The notes below the pieces were generated by a model. The model did no database searches, was not told the DNA's origin, and was given only the letters and a program-made list of their open reading frames with translations. From Arthrobacter silviterrae (GTDB lineage: Bacteria > Actinomycetota > Actinomycetes > Actinomycetales > Micrococcaceae), in contig NZ_JAAKZI010000029.1 in NCBI RefSeq assembly GCF_011045165.1, forward strand, positions 1 through 61,613: 61,613 nt of DNA, written 5' to 3'. How positions within the stretch are numbered: the stretch's first letter is position 1; each line of letters starts with the position of its first letter. Both the position numbers and the translations under genes were made by a program. Shown here piece after piece: positions 44,028-51,124 of the stretch.

Positions 44028-46181
44028 GTGTCATCCATTCACTTGCGCCAGGGCGGGACCTCCCTTCTCTTGGGGCTCGACGGCGGCACCCCGGAAATCC
44101 TGCACTGGGGCGCCGACCTTGGCGGGCGCCTCCCAGATCCGGCATTGCTGCCCGACGCCGTTCCACACTCCTCCTTCGACTCCCCCGTTGTGCTGGGGCT
44201 GCTCCCGCAGGCGTCTTCCGGCTGGCTGGGGAGGCCCGGGTTGCGGGGGCACAGCCTGGCAGCTGCCGCCGGAAGCGGGCCCGGCGACGCGGGCGGGGCA
44301 GGATTCTCGCCCCGCCTCCGCCTGGTCGGGGCCGACTCCGACGCGACCTCGGCCACCATCACCCAGGCCGACCCGGACCTCGGCCTGGAGCTGACAACGT
44401 CGCTGCGCCTCCACCCGGGCGGCCTGTTGGAGGTCGGCCACACGCTGGCCAACACCTCACAAGGGCCGTTCGCCCTGGACGAGCTGGGCATCGGCCTGCC
44501 GGTGGGGCCGGCCGGCACCGAGGTGCTGGACCTGACTGGCCGGTGGTGCCGGGAGCGGCACCCGCAGCGCCATCCCGTCCAGCAGGGAACCTGGGTGCGC
44601 AGCGGCCGGCACGGCCGCACGGGCCACGATTCGTCCCTGTTGATGGCCGTGGGTTCGGCCGGCTTCGGCAACCGCCACGGGCAGGTCTGGGCCGGCCACT
44701 TTGCCTGGAGCGGGGACCATGAGCAGTTTGTGGATGCCACGGCGGACGGGCGCACCGTGCTGGGCGCGGCCGAACTCCTGGGCAGCGGCGAGGTGGTGCT
44801 GGCCCCCGGCGAAAGCTACTCGACGCCCGCGTATTTTGCCGCTTACTCGGACCGCGGCCTTGACGGCATTTCCGAGGCGTTTTACGCCTGGTTCCGGGCC
44901 CGGCCGCACCACCCCGCCACGCCGCGGCCCGTGGTGCTGAACACCTGGGAGGCCGTCTACTTCGACCATGACCTGGGCGTGCTGACAGAGCTGGCGGAGT
45001 CGGCGTCGGAGCTGGGCGTGGAACGCTTTGTGCTCGACGACGGCTGGTTCCGCCACCGCCGCGACGACCACGCCGGCCTGGGCGACTGGTACGTTGACAG
45101 CGGCGTCTGGCCGGAGGGGCTGCACCCGCTGGTGGACGCCGTCACCTCGCGCGGGATGCAGTTCGGCCTGTGGGTGGAGCCGGAGATGGTCAACGTCGAT
45201 TCCGACGTGGCCCGCGCCCACCCCGACTGGATTGCCGGCCCCGTCCCCAGGCACGACGCCGGGTCCCGGCTGCCGCTTGAATGGCGCCGCCAGCAGGTGC
45301 TGGACCTGGTCAATCCGGAGGCATGGCAGTACGTTTTTGACCGGCTGGACGCACTGCTCACCGAATACCCCATCGCCTACCTGAAGTGGGACCAAAACCG
45401 GGACCTGCCCGAGATGGGCCACCATGGCCGTCCCAGCGTCCACCGCCAGACACTCGCCGCCTACCGGCTTTTCGAGGCCCTCAAGGCCGCCCACCCCGGG
45501 CTGGAGATTGAAAGCTGCTCCTCCGGCGGGGCCCGCGTGGACCTGGGCATCCTGGAGCGGACAGACAGGGTCTGGGCCTCAGACTGCAATGACGCGCTGG
45601 AACGTCAAACCATCCAGCGGTGGACGTCCATGGTGGTCCCGCCCGAGCTGGTGGGATCGCACATCGGGCCGACCACGGCACACACCACGGGGCGCACCCA
45701 CAGCCTGGCCTTCCGCGCCATCACGGCGCTGTTCGGGCACTTTGGCATGGAATGGGACATCCGCGAGGTGACCGGGACGGACCGGGAGGAACTGCGGCAG
45801 GTGATCGGCCTGTACAAAAAGCACAGGGACCTCATCCACGGCGGCACCATGGTCCGAGCGGACATCCCGGACCCTTCGCTCATGCTCCACGGGGTGGTGG
45901 CCGGGGACGGCACCCGGGCGCTGTTCGCGCTCGCGGCGGTGTCGACGTCGTTCTCGGAACGGCCTGGCCGGGTGGCGATCCCGGGCCTGCTACCGGACAC
46001 CAGCTACCGGGTGGAGGCGGTGTACCCGGGCACGGGCGGACACCCTTTCCTGCAGGAGGCGGCACCGCCATGGATGTCCGGCGGGGTGGAGGCCACGGGG
46101 CGCTTTTTGGCCGCGGCCGGGCTGCCAATGCCCATCCTGAACCCGGAACAGGCCATCCTGCTGGAGGTCACGGCCCGCTAA
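44028..46181 (+). CDS. Alpha-galactosidase, glycoside hydrolase family 36
   Basis: Hydrolyses terminal alpha-galactosyl residues of melibiose, raffinose and stachyose in the cytoplasm (no signal peptide). 717 residues with an N-terminal beta-supersandwich, TIM barrel and C-terminal beta domain. The nucleophile is Asp455 in YLKWDQNRD; the acid/base is Asp519 in WASDCNDALERQTIQ. LNTWEAVYFDHD, FVLDDGWFRHRRDDHAGLGDW and GLWVEPEMVNVDSD are clan-D landmarks. GTG 44028 follows CAGGAG by six bases; the frame upstream of it is antisense-like shadow inside deoR. The last gene of the importer 2 operon, it defines the pathway. Confidence 0.95.
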   Translation: MSSIHLRQGGTSLLLGLDGGTPEILHWGADLGGRLPDPALLPDAVPHSSFDSPVVLGLLPQASSGWLGRPGLRGHSLAAAAGSGPGDAGGAGFSPRLRLVGADSDATSATITQADPDLGLELTTSLRLHPGGLLEVGHTLANTSQGPFALDELGIGLPVGPAGTEVLDLTGRWCRERHPQRHPVQQGTWVRSGRHGRTGHDSSLLMAVGSAGFGNRHGQVWAGHFAWSGDHEQFVDATADGRTVLGAAELLGSGEVVLAPGESYSTPAYFAAYSDRGLDGISEAFYAWFRARPHHPATPRPVVLNTWEAVYFDHDLGVLTELAESASELGVERFVLDDGWFRHRRDDHAGLGDWYVDSGVWPEGLHPLVDAVTSRGMQFGLWVEPEMVNVDSDVARAHPDWIAGPVPRHDAGSRLPLEWRRQQVLDLVNPEAWQYVFDRLDALLTEYPIAYLKWDQNRDLPEMGHHGRPSVHRQTLAAYRLFEALKAAHPGLEIESCSSGGARVDLGILERTDRVWASDCNDALERQTIQRWTSMVVPPELVGSHIGPTTAHTTGRTHSLAFRAITALFGHFGMEWDIREVTGTDREELRQVIGLYKKHRDLIHGGTMVRADIPDPSLMLHGVVAGDGTRALFALAAVSTSFSERPGRVAIPGLLPDTSYRVEAVYPGTGGHPFLQEAAPPWMSGGVEATGRFLAAAGLPMPILNPEQAILLEVTAR

Positions 46182-46638
46182 TGGGGCTCGGTGCCGGCTT
46201 GCGGGGCGCTGCGGCAGAATCCGCCCTGGCCGCCAGCAGTTGTGCCGCCTGGGCCAGCAGATCCCCGTCCGGCTGCGTCCGCACGGGCTCCGCCGTTTCG
46301 CTGCGGGGCACGCCGGCAGGCCCGACGGCGGAAGGCCCGACGGCGGCCAGCTCGGCCTGGATGCTGCGGGCAATTGTGTCGAAGAGGGCCGCGTCCTGGG
46401 GCGTGGCCAGCTTGCTCGTTTTCAGGCTGGTCAACACCACCAGGCCGGGCAGGCGGCGATTTCCGGCCGGATCCAGTGCGGACTCAATGGCCCACTGCGC
46501 CCGCGCCCACCACTGGTCCCGGCGGCCGGCGTCGAGAGCCTGGCGGTAGGCCAGGTACGCCACCACGGCCGTAACAAACACGCCCGTAGAGGAGATGACC
46601 GGCAGCCAGTCCCGGCCCCACGCCGCCAGGTTCCCCAT
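46168..46638 (-). CDS. Hypothetical single-span membrane protein
   Basis: 156 residues, no family recognised. One membrane helix near the N-terminus (WLPVISSTGVFVTAVVAYLAY), then a charged helix AGRRDQWWARAQWAIESAL and an Ala/Pro-rich tail. The shape recalls small bacterial proteins with a DUF-type N-terminal anchor and coiled cytoplasmic part. Its stop overlaps the alpha-galactosidase stop region by 14 bases, tail to tail, with no terminator visible between the converging genes. ATG 46638 is preferred to 46650 on position of the helix. Confidence 0.55.
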   Translation of the reverse strand: MGNLAAWGRDWLPVISSTGVFVTAVVAYLAYRQALDAGRRDQWWARAQWAIESALDPAGNRRLPGLVVLTSLKTSKLATPQDAALFDTIARSIQAELAAVGPSAVGPAGVPRSETAEPVRTQPDGDLLAQAAQLLAARADSAAAPRKPAPSPISGP

Positions 46639-46742
46639 CACGGCACCCACCTTGTGTCCATAGCCGCATCCTATCCCCGGGCGCCCCTGCCCGGTTCGAC
46701 ACGCGGGCGGGTGCGGCCCGGCTTGTGGTGCATTATTAACCC

Positions 46743-47222
46743 ATGACTTCCACTCCTGACCCCACGACCGGCCCCACAGGCGAAGGCCGCGGCGAACTCC
46801 TCATCCTCAACGGCCCCAACCTGAACCTGCTGGGCACCCGTGAACCCGCCATCTACGGCAGTGCCACCCTGGACGATGTGGCGCAGGTGGCCATCGAGGC
46901 CGCCAACGCCGCCGGCTTCAGCGCCGAGTGCATCCAGTCCAACCATGAGGGCGACCTCATTGACGCCATCCACGCCGCGCGCGGCACGGCGGCGGGCATC
47001 ATCATCAACGCGGGGGCATACACCCACACCTCCGTGGCCATCCGGGACGCGCTGGCCGGCGTGGAGCTTCCCGCCGTGGAAGTCCACATCTCCAATGTGC
47101 ACAAGCGCGAGGAATTCCGGCACCACTCCTACCTGTCGCCCGTGTGCGACGCCGTCATTGTGGGCGCAGGCATCCACGGCTACGTGCTGGCAGTGAGCTA
47201 CCTGGACAAGGTGCTGCCGTAG
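46743..47222 (+). CDS. aroQ: Type II 3-dehydroquinate dehydratase
   Basis: Third step of the shikimate pathway. 159 residues with [27 protein letters not shown], the active-site loop tyrosine in [34 protein letters not shown] and [21 protein letters not shown] 16-residue polar N-terminal extension precedes the core. CATTAT (46731-46736) lies six bases before the ATG, another leaderless pattern. It stands apart from other aro genes here. Confidence 0.96.
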   Translation: MTSTPDPTTGPTGEGRGELLILNGPNLNLLGTREPAIYGSATLDDVAQVAIEAANAAGFSAECIQSNHEGDLIDAIHAARGTAAGIIINAGAYTHTSVAIRDALAGVELPAVEVHISNVHKREEFRHHSYLSPVCDAVIVGAGIHGYVLAVSYLDKVLP

Positions 47223-47246
47223 GCGCCTGCGGCAGGTGGCACTCCG

Positions 47247-48431
47247 CTATTTGACGCTGCACACCCCGGAGGAAACGGGGCTGCTAAGCATGGACGCGGC
47301 CTTGATGACAGGGCCCACCTCATTCATCGTGAAGGCAAACCCAACGGGCTGTGACGTCGTGGACTTGGCAAACACCACGCCCACCACACGCCCGGAGGAA
47401 TCCAGCAGCGGTCCTCCGGAATTGCCCGACTGGACGTTTCCGGCCAGCTGGTAGACATCCAGCACGGATTTTTGGGTGCCCGTGATGTCCGGGATGAGCA
47501 GCGGCCCGGACGTCATCACAGTCGCCGGGCGCACCTGCAGCGGGCCGCCCAGGGGGTAGCCGGCAAAGGCCGCGGCGGACTTGTCGGGGAGGTTCGCAGC
47601 CGTGGGCAGGGGCGGCACGTTCAGTCCGTCCACGGCCAGGATGGCCAGGTCCTTGACGGGGTCGAAGAACACCACACGGGCGCGCAGCGCGCCCTGGGTT
47701 TGGGTTTGGACCATGGGCATGTCAACGCCGGAGACCACGTGGGCGTTCGTCAGGACCCTGTCGGGAGCCACGACAAACCCGCTGCCCGTCTGGTTCTGGC
47801 CGCACTGGAACGCCGTGCCGGATATCTTCAGCACCGACTTGGCGGCATTGTTCCAGGCCGGCGTGTCCGTGCTGGAGTTCGGGGCGGCCACCTGCACGTT
47901 GGGGCCGGCGGGGTTGAGGATTTGCGGGATGCCCTCCTGCAGCACCAGGGAGCGCAGCTGCGCGGCGGCGGACTTGACGGGGTCCGGCGTCCACGCGTCA
48001 ATCTTGGAGATCACCACGGAGCTGCTGAGCTGCTTGGTGACCGCCGGGATGCCCAAGTTGTTCACGCCAAAGGCCAGCAGCGAGATCACGGCGGCACCCA
48101 CCAGGACGTTGAGGGCGCCGCCCAGGAGGCGGTTCACGGTGCGCACAGGGCCGGACTTCACCCGCCGGCCAATGGCCCGGCCAATCCGAATTCCCACGGC
48201 GTGGCCCACGCCAATCAGGATCACTGTCACGCCGATGACCACGGCGGTCCGCCAGCCGGGCCCGGGTGCGTACTGGTTGGCGAAGGGCGCGGCAAAGAAC
48301 GCGGCCGCGGCACCGGCCAGGAAGCCCACCAGCCCGCCCAGGCTTACCAGCAGGCCGGCACTGAGCCCGTAGATGAGCTGCCAGAGCAGCCACAGGACCA
48401 ACACGGCATCGAGCCAGGACAATCCGAACAT
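47247..48431 (-). CDS. marP: MarP-family membrane-anchored serine protease
   Basis: 394 residues: four membrane helices with a CvpA/colicin-V-like N-terminal domain (residues 1-130), then an extracytoplasmic chymotrypsin-fold protease. Catalytic residues are His231 (TNAHVV), Asp261 (KDLAIL) and Ser338 (GNSGGP). Cys210 and Cys391 occupy the positions of the disulfide that activates M. tuberculosis MarP under oxidative stress. MarP is needed for survival of acid and oxidative stress through cleavage of cell-wall hydrolases. ATG 48431 with GGAAGGG upstream is preferred to the longer frame, which adds unrelated residues. It is divergent from crp. Confidence 0.93.
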   Translation of the reverse strand: MFGLSWLDAVLVLWLLWQLIYGLSAGLLVSLGGLVGFLAGAAAAFFAAPFANQYAPGPGWRTAVVIGVTVILIGVGHAVGIRIGRAIGRRVKSGPVRTVNRLLGGALNVLVGAAVISLLAFGVNNLGIPAVTKQLSSSVVISKIDAWTPDPVKSAAAQLRSLVLQEGIPQILNPAGPNVQVAAPNSSTDTPAWNNAAKSVLKISGTAFQCGQNQTGSGFVVAPDRVLTNAHVVSGVDMPMVQTQTQGALRARVVFFDPVKDLAILAVDGLNVPPLPTAANLPDKSAAAFAGYPLGGPLQVRPATVMTSGPLLIPDITGTQKSVLDVYQLAGNVQSGNSGGPLLDSSGRVVGVVFAKSTTSQPVGFAFTMNEVGPVIKAASMLSSPVSSGVCSVK

Positions 48432-48529
48432 GTAACCCTTCCGCCATTCACAAGCAGCCCGGACCGCAATTGGGTCCGAGAACCACATAGTACCGGTCGA
48501 AACCGTGCGTTCGGCTGGCCGGAATCCGG

Positions 48530-48616
48530 TAAAATCCCCACTCGGGACGCCGCGGATGCCAAATTGGTCACAAAACGCGCAAAGTTCTGAAAGAATCAGT
48601 AACAGGTCACTACTGA
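48530..48616 (+). promoter_or_regulatory. crp promoter and leader with inverted repeat
   Basis: TAAAAT (48530-48535) is a good -10 element and would give a crp leader of about 100 bases. In that leader TCAGTA (48596-48601) and TACTGA (48611-48616) are exact inverted repeats nine bases apart, possibly an operator for autoregulation. The rest of the 211-base marP-crp gap shows only TACTAT on the minus strand as a possible marP -10 element. Confidence 0.4.
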
Positions 48617-48642
48617 TGAGATACACACTTTAAGGAGTTTTC

Positions 48643-49320
48643 ATGGACATCGACGTACTGCGCCGGGCACCACTCTTCACCACCCTCGACGACGAGGCCT
48701 TCCGCCTGCTGACAGACGAGCTGGCTGAAGTGGACCTATCCCGCGGCGCATCGGTGTTCCGTGAAGGCGACCAGGGCGACCAGCTCTATTTCATTGTCTC
48801 CGGCAAGGTGAAGCTGGGACGCACCTCCCCCGACGGCCGCGAATCACTTGTCGCCATCCTGGGCCCGGGCGAGCTGTTCGGCGAAATGGCGCTCTTTGAC
48901 CCGGCACCCCGCAGCACCACCGCCACCGCGGTCTCCGAAACCCGCCTGGCCGGGTTGAAGAACGAATCCCTCAACGCCCTGCTGCGCAACCGCCCCGAGG
49001 TGTCCATGCAGCTGCTGCAGGCCCTGGCCCGCCGCCTGCGCCGCACCAACGACAACCTGTCCGACCTGGTCTTCTCCGACGTCCCCGGCCGCGTGGCCAA
49101 GGCCATCCTGGACCTGGCCGACCGCTTTGGCCGCCCCGCCACCGACGGCATCCTGGTGGCCCACGAGCTCACGCAGGAAGAACTGGCCCAGCTGGTGGGC
49201 GCTTCCCGCGAGACCGTCAACAAGGCCCTGGCCGAATTTGTCCAGCGCGGCTGGCTGCGCCTGGAGGCCCGCGCCGTGGTCATCCTGGACGTCAACCGCC
49301 TGCGCCAGCGCTCCCGCTAA
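48643..49320 (+). CDS. crp: Crp/Fnr-family cyclic-nucleotide-responsive regulator
   Basis: 225 residues. The cNMP-binding beta-roll contains VFREGDQGDQLYFIVSGKVKLG and the phosphate-binding cassette LFGEMALFDPAPRSTTATA, including the Arg-Ser/Thr pair that binds cAMP. The HTH is LTQEELAQLVGASRETVNKALAEF, with the RETVNK recognition helix of the Rv3676/GlxR group. A TAAGGAG site precedes the ATG. In relatives it controls carbon and respiratory genes in response to cAMP. Followed by a repeat-filled intergenic region. Confidence 0.95.
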   Translation: MDIDVLRRAPLFTTLDDEAFRLLTDELAEVDLSRGASVFREGDQGDQLYFIVSGKVKLGRTSPDGRESLVAILGPGELFGEMALFDPAPRSTTATAVSETRLAGLKNESLNALLRNRPEVSMQLLQALARRLRRTNDNLSDLVFSDVPGRVAKAILDLADRFGRPATDGILVAHELTQEELAQLVGASRETVNKALAEFVQRGWLRLEARAVVILDVNRLRQRSR

Positions 49321-49330
49321 TCCCGGCCCC

Positions 49331-49509
49331 TCCCTCCCTCCCTCCCTCTCGACGCTCGGTTGCAACCGGGGCACTTTTCGCCAACGCTCGGTTGCAACCG
49401 GGGCACTTATCGCCAACGCTCCCGCGACGTGGCAGGGAGCGTCCCCTCAAACACCGCGAAAGGTGAGGGAGGATCGGCCCAAACACCGCGAAAGGTGAGG
49501 GAGGATCGG
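49331..49509. repeat. Two adjacent pairs of 32-bp tandem repeats plus palindrome
   Basis: After a short TCCC tract (49331-49348), a 32-base unit beginning ACGCTCGGTTGCAACCGGGG is present twice (49352-49383, 49384-49415; one difference). ACGCTCCC and GGGAGCGT (about 49416-49444) form an inverted repeat. A second 32-base-period unit, CAAACACCGCGAAAGGTGAG..., is then present twice (49448-49477, 49480-49509; identical over 30). The first unit shares 22 bases with the element at 8.93 kb. It lies between the convergent crp and Nudix genes; no gene is present. Confidence 0.85.
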
Positions 49510-49516
49510 TAGGGGG

Positions 49517-50461
49517 TTACCGCTCGCGGCAGGCTGCTCCCTCGGAAGCGGGGGTGGCCTGCACTTCGAGCTGGAACGAGCCGTCGCCGCCGGCCACCAA
49601 TTTCGGCTTGTATTCGTTGATGGGCCGCTTGTGATTGAGGTAGGCAATGCAGCCGCGGGCGGCGCCGAGCTTCTCCAGGATGATTTCAACCCCGGGCACC
49701 ACCAGCTCGGCAAGCGGCAGCCCCACCGTGGTGTCCTGCCCGATCTCATCCCCGAGGGCGGTGGTGAGGCGCTCCTCCACGACAGTGGCCGCGCAGGCCC
49801 ACCGGCCCCAGACTCCCTTGCTGCTGAGCAGCTGCGGTTCCTGGTTCACGGGGCGGGCTGCGGCAAAATAGTGGGTGTCGAAACGGCGGTGGGCGAAGTC
49901 CGGGCTCATCCAGTGGCTCAAGGGCTTGAGCAGGTCGGTGCGCAGGGCCAGCCCTCGGCGTTCCAGCAGGGCCGCAAAGGTGGTGTCCTGGGAGGCAATA
50001 GCCTCGCGGGCCTTCATCCACTCGGGCCCGGAAATGTCCTCCACCAGGGAGGAGGCGTCCGGCCCGGCCAGCAGCATGCCGGTTTCCTCAAACGTTTCGC
50101 GGATGGCAGCCACCACGTGCCGTTTGGCCACCTCCACACTGGGGGTGCCCAGGCTCTTGGCCCACTGGGCAGGTGAGGGGCCCACCCAGTCGGTGACGTC
50201 GTCGTCCGCGGCTTCCACCGTGCCGCCGGGGAAGGCAACCAGGCCCAGCGGCGATCCGCCCGGCCGGTACGTCAGGAAGGTCTGCAATCCGGTGGGGCTG
50301 TCCTTCAACAGCACCACCGAGGAAGCGAGGCGCGGCTTGCTGGGTGCGCGGTCGCCAAAGTCGACCCACGCCTGGGCGGCCTCGGCCTGGCTGGCATCCA
50401 GCGGAAAGATTCGCTTTTTGCCAGCCGGGCGCGGGGCCTGGGTGCTACTGGAATTCGGCAA
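49517..50461 (-). CDS. Nudix hydrolase with expanded Nudix box (NUDT19-like)
   Basis: 314 residues. The Nudix box is split: GLVAFPGGTVEAADDDV is followed by a 30-residue insert (WVGPSPAQWAKSLG...) before AAIRETFEETGMLLAG. This layout occurs in RP2p/NUDT19-type CoA-diphosphatases. LKPLSHWMSPDFAHRRFDTHYFAA is another landmark of that group. The ATG lies inside the end of ridA, overlapping by 17 bases, so the two are coupled. Activity on CoA is inferred, not shown. Confidence 0.85.
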   Translation of the reverse strand: MPNSSSTQAPRPAGKKRIFPLDASQAEAAQAWVDFGDRAPSKPRLASSVVLLKDSPTGLQTFLTYRPGGSPLGLVAFPGGTVEAADDDVTDWVGPSPAQWAKSLGTPSVEVAKRHVVAAIRETFEETGMLLAGPDASSLVEDISGPEWMKAREAIASQDTTFAALLERRGLALRTDLLKPLSHWMSPDFAHRRFDTHYFAAARPVNQEPQLLSSKGVWGRWACAATVVEERLTTALGDEIGQDTTVGLPLAELVVPGVEIILEKLGAARGCIAYLNHKRPINEYKPKLVAGGDGSFQLEVQATPASEGAACRER

Positions 50462-50930
50462 TCAACTCAACCTCGACGGGCGAGTCCAGGGGGAGCACGG
50501 CAACCCCGACGGCGGAGCGTGCGTGGACGCCTGCGTCACCGAATACCTCGCCCAGGAGTTCGGAGGCGCCATTGATGACGCCAGGCTGGCCGGTGAAGCC
50601 GGGATCGGAGGCGACGAAGCCCACCACCTTGACAATGCGGACCACCCGGTCCAGGTCGCCCAGGACGCTCTTGAGCGCCGCAATGGCATTGATTGCGGAG
50701 GTTGCGGCGTACTTTTTTGCGTCATCAGCGGAAACTTCAGCGCCGACTTTCCCGGTGGCCGGGAGACTTCCATCAACAAAAGGCAGCTGTCCGGAGGTGT
50801 AGACATGGTTGCCCGAGATCACTGCGGGGACGTACGCGGCCACGGGTGCGGCCACCGCCGGCAGCGCCAGGCCAAGCTCTGCCAGGCGGGCCTCAATGGG
50901 TCCGGATCCTTGATTCTGTGCGGATTCCAT
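50445..50930 (-). CDS. ridA: RidA-family enamine/imine deaminase
   Basis: 161 residues, matching the LysM-less YjgF/RidA (YER057c-like) fold: AYVPAVISGNHVYTSGQLPFVDG, AKKYAATSAINAIAALKSVLGDLDRVVRIVKVVGFVAS and AVGVAVLPLDSPVEVELIAEF with the substrate arginine region RSAVGV. RidA clears reactive 2-aminoacrylate formed by PLP enzymes; this longer subgroup may have another role. It follows the DUF4177 gene with a two-base gap and overlaps the Nudix gene, giving a three-gene operon. The same neighbour is found near ponA2 in M. tuberculosis (Rv3678c). Confidence 0.9.
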   Translation of the reverse strand: MESAQNQGSGPIEARLAELGLALPAVAAPVAAYVPAVISGNHVYTSGQLPFVDGSLPATGKVGAEVSADDAKKYAATSAINAIAALKSVLGDLDRVVRIVKVVGFVASDPGFTGQPGVINGASELLGEVFGDAGVHARSAVGVAVLPLDSPVEVELIAEFQ

Positions 50931-50932
50931 GG

Positions 50933-51088
50933 TTATGCCTTCTCCCGCTTCAGGTACGCAACAAGGCCGTTTCCATCAGGTCCGGCGATGACCTGGACCA
51001 GCTCCCAGCCGTCCTCGCCCCACTGGTCAAGGATCTGCTTCGTGGCGTGAATTATGAGCGGAATCGTAGCGTACTCCCATTTAGTCAT
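50933..51088 (-). CDS. DUF4177-type small protein
   Basis: 51 residues starting MTKWEYATIPLIIHATKQIL, with the GEDGWELVQV motif that defines DUF4177. Function unknown. Too short for usual ORF cut-offs, but supported by the family motif, by the operon (stop two bases before the ridA ATG, with GAGAAGG as ribosome site for ridA), and by TACGCT at 51096-51101 seven bases before its ATG, giving a leaderless start. It is divergent from the penicillin-binding protein gene, where mycobacteria carry whiB4 instead. Confidence 0.85.
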   Translation of the reverse strand: MTKWEYATIPLIIHATKQILDQWGEDGWELVQVIAGPDGNGLVAYLKREKA

Positions 51089-51095
51089 GCTTCAA

Positions 51096-51118
51096 AGCGT
51101 AGCCCCTGCCGGTAAACT
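51096..51118. promoter_or_regulatory. Back-to-back leaderless promoters of the DUF4177 operon and ponA
   Basis: On the minus strand TACGCT (51096-51101) serves DUF4177-ridA-nudix; on the plus strand TAAACT (51113-51118) lies six bases before the penicillin-binding protein ATG. Only 36 bases separate the two start codons, so the promoters overlap fully and any regulator would affect both. Confidence 0.6.
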
Positions 51119-51124
51119 GGAAAA

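Noticed and set aside
33820-46181. Recent transposon or integrative element carrying the sugar genes
   Set aside because: No integrase, transposase, tRNA attachment site or terminal repeats were found, and base composition of the genes matches the surroundings except for the regulatory gap at 36.1 kb.
49352-49509. CRISPR-like array from the 32-base repeats
   Set aside because: The copies are directly adjacent or two bases apart, with no unique spacers, and no cas gene is near.
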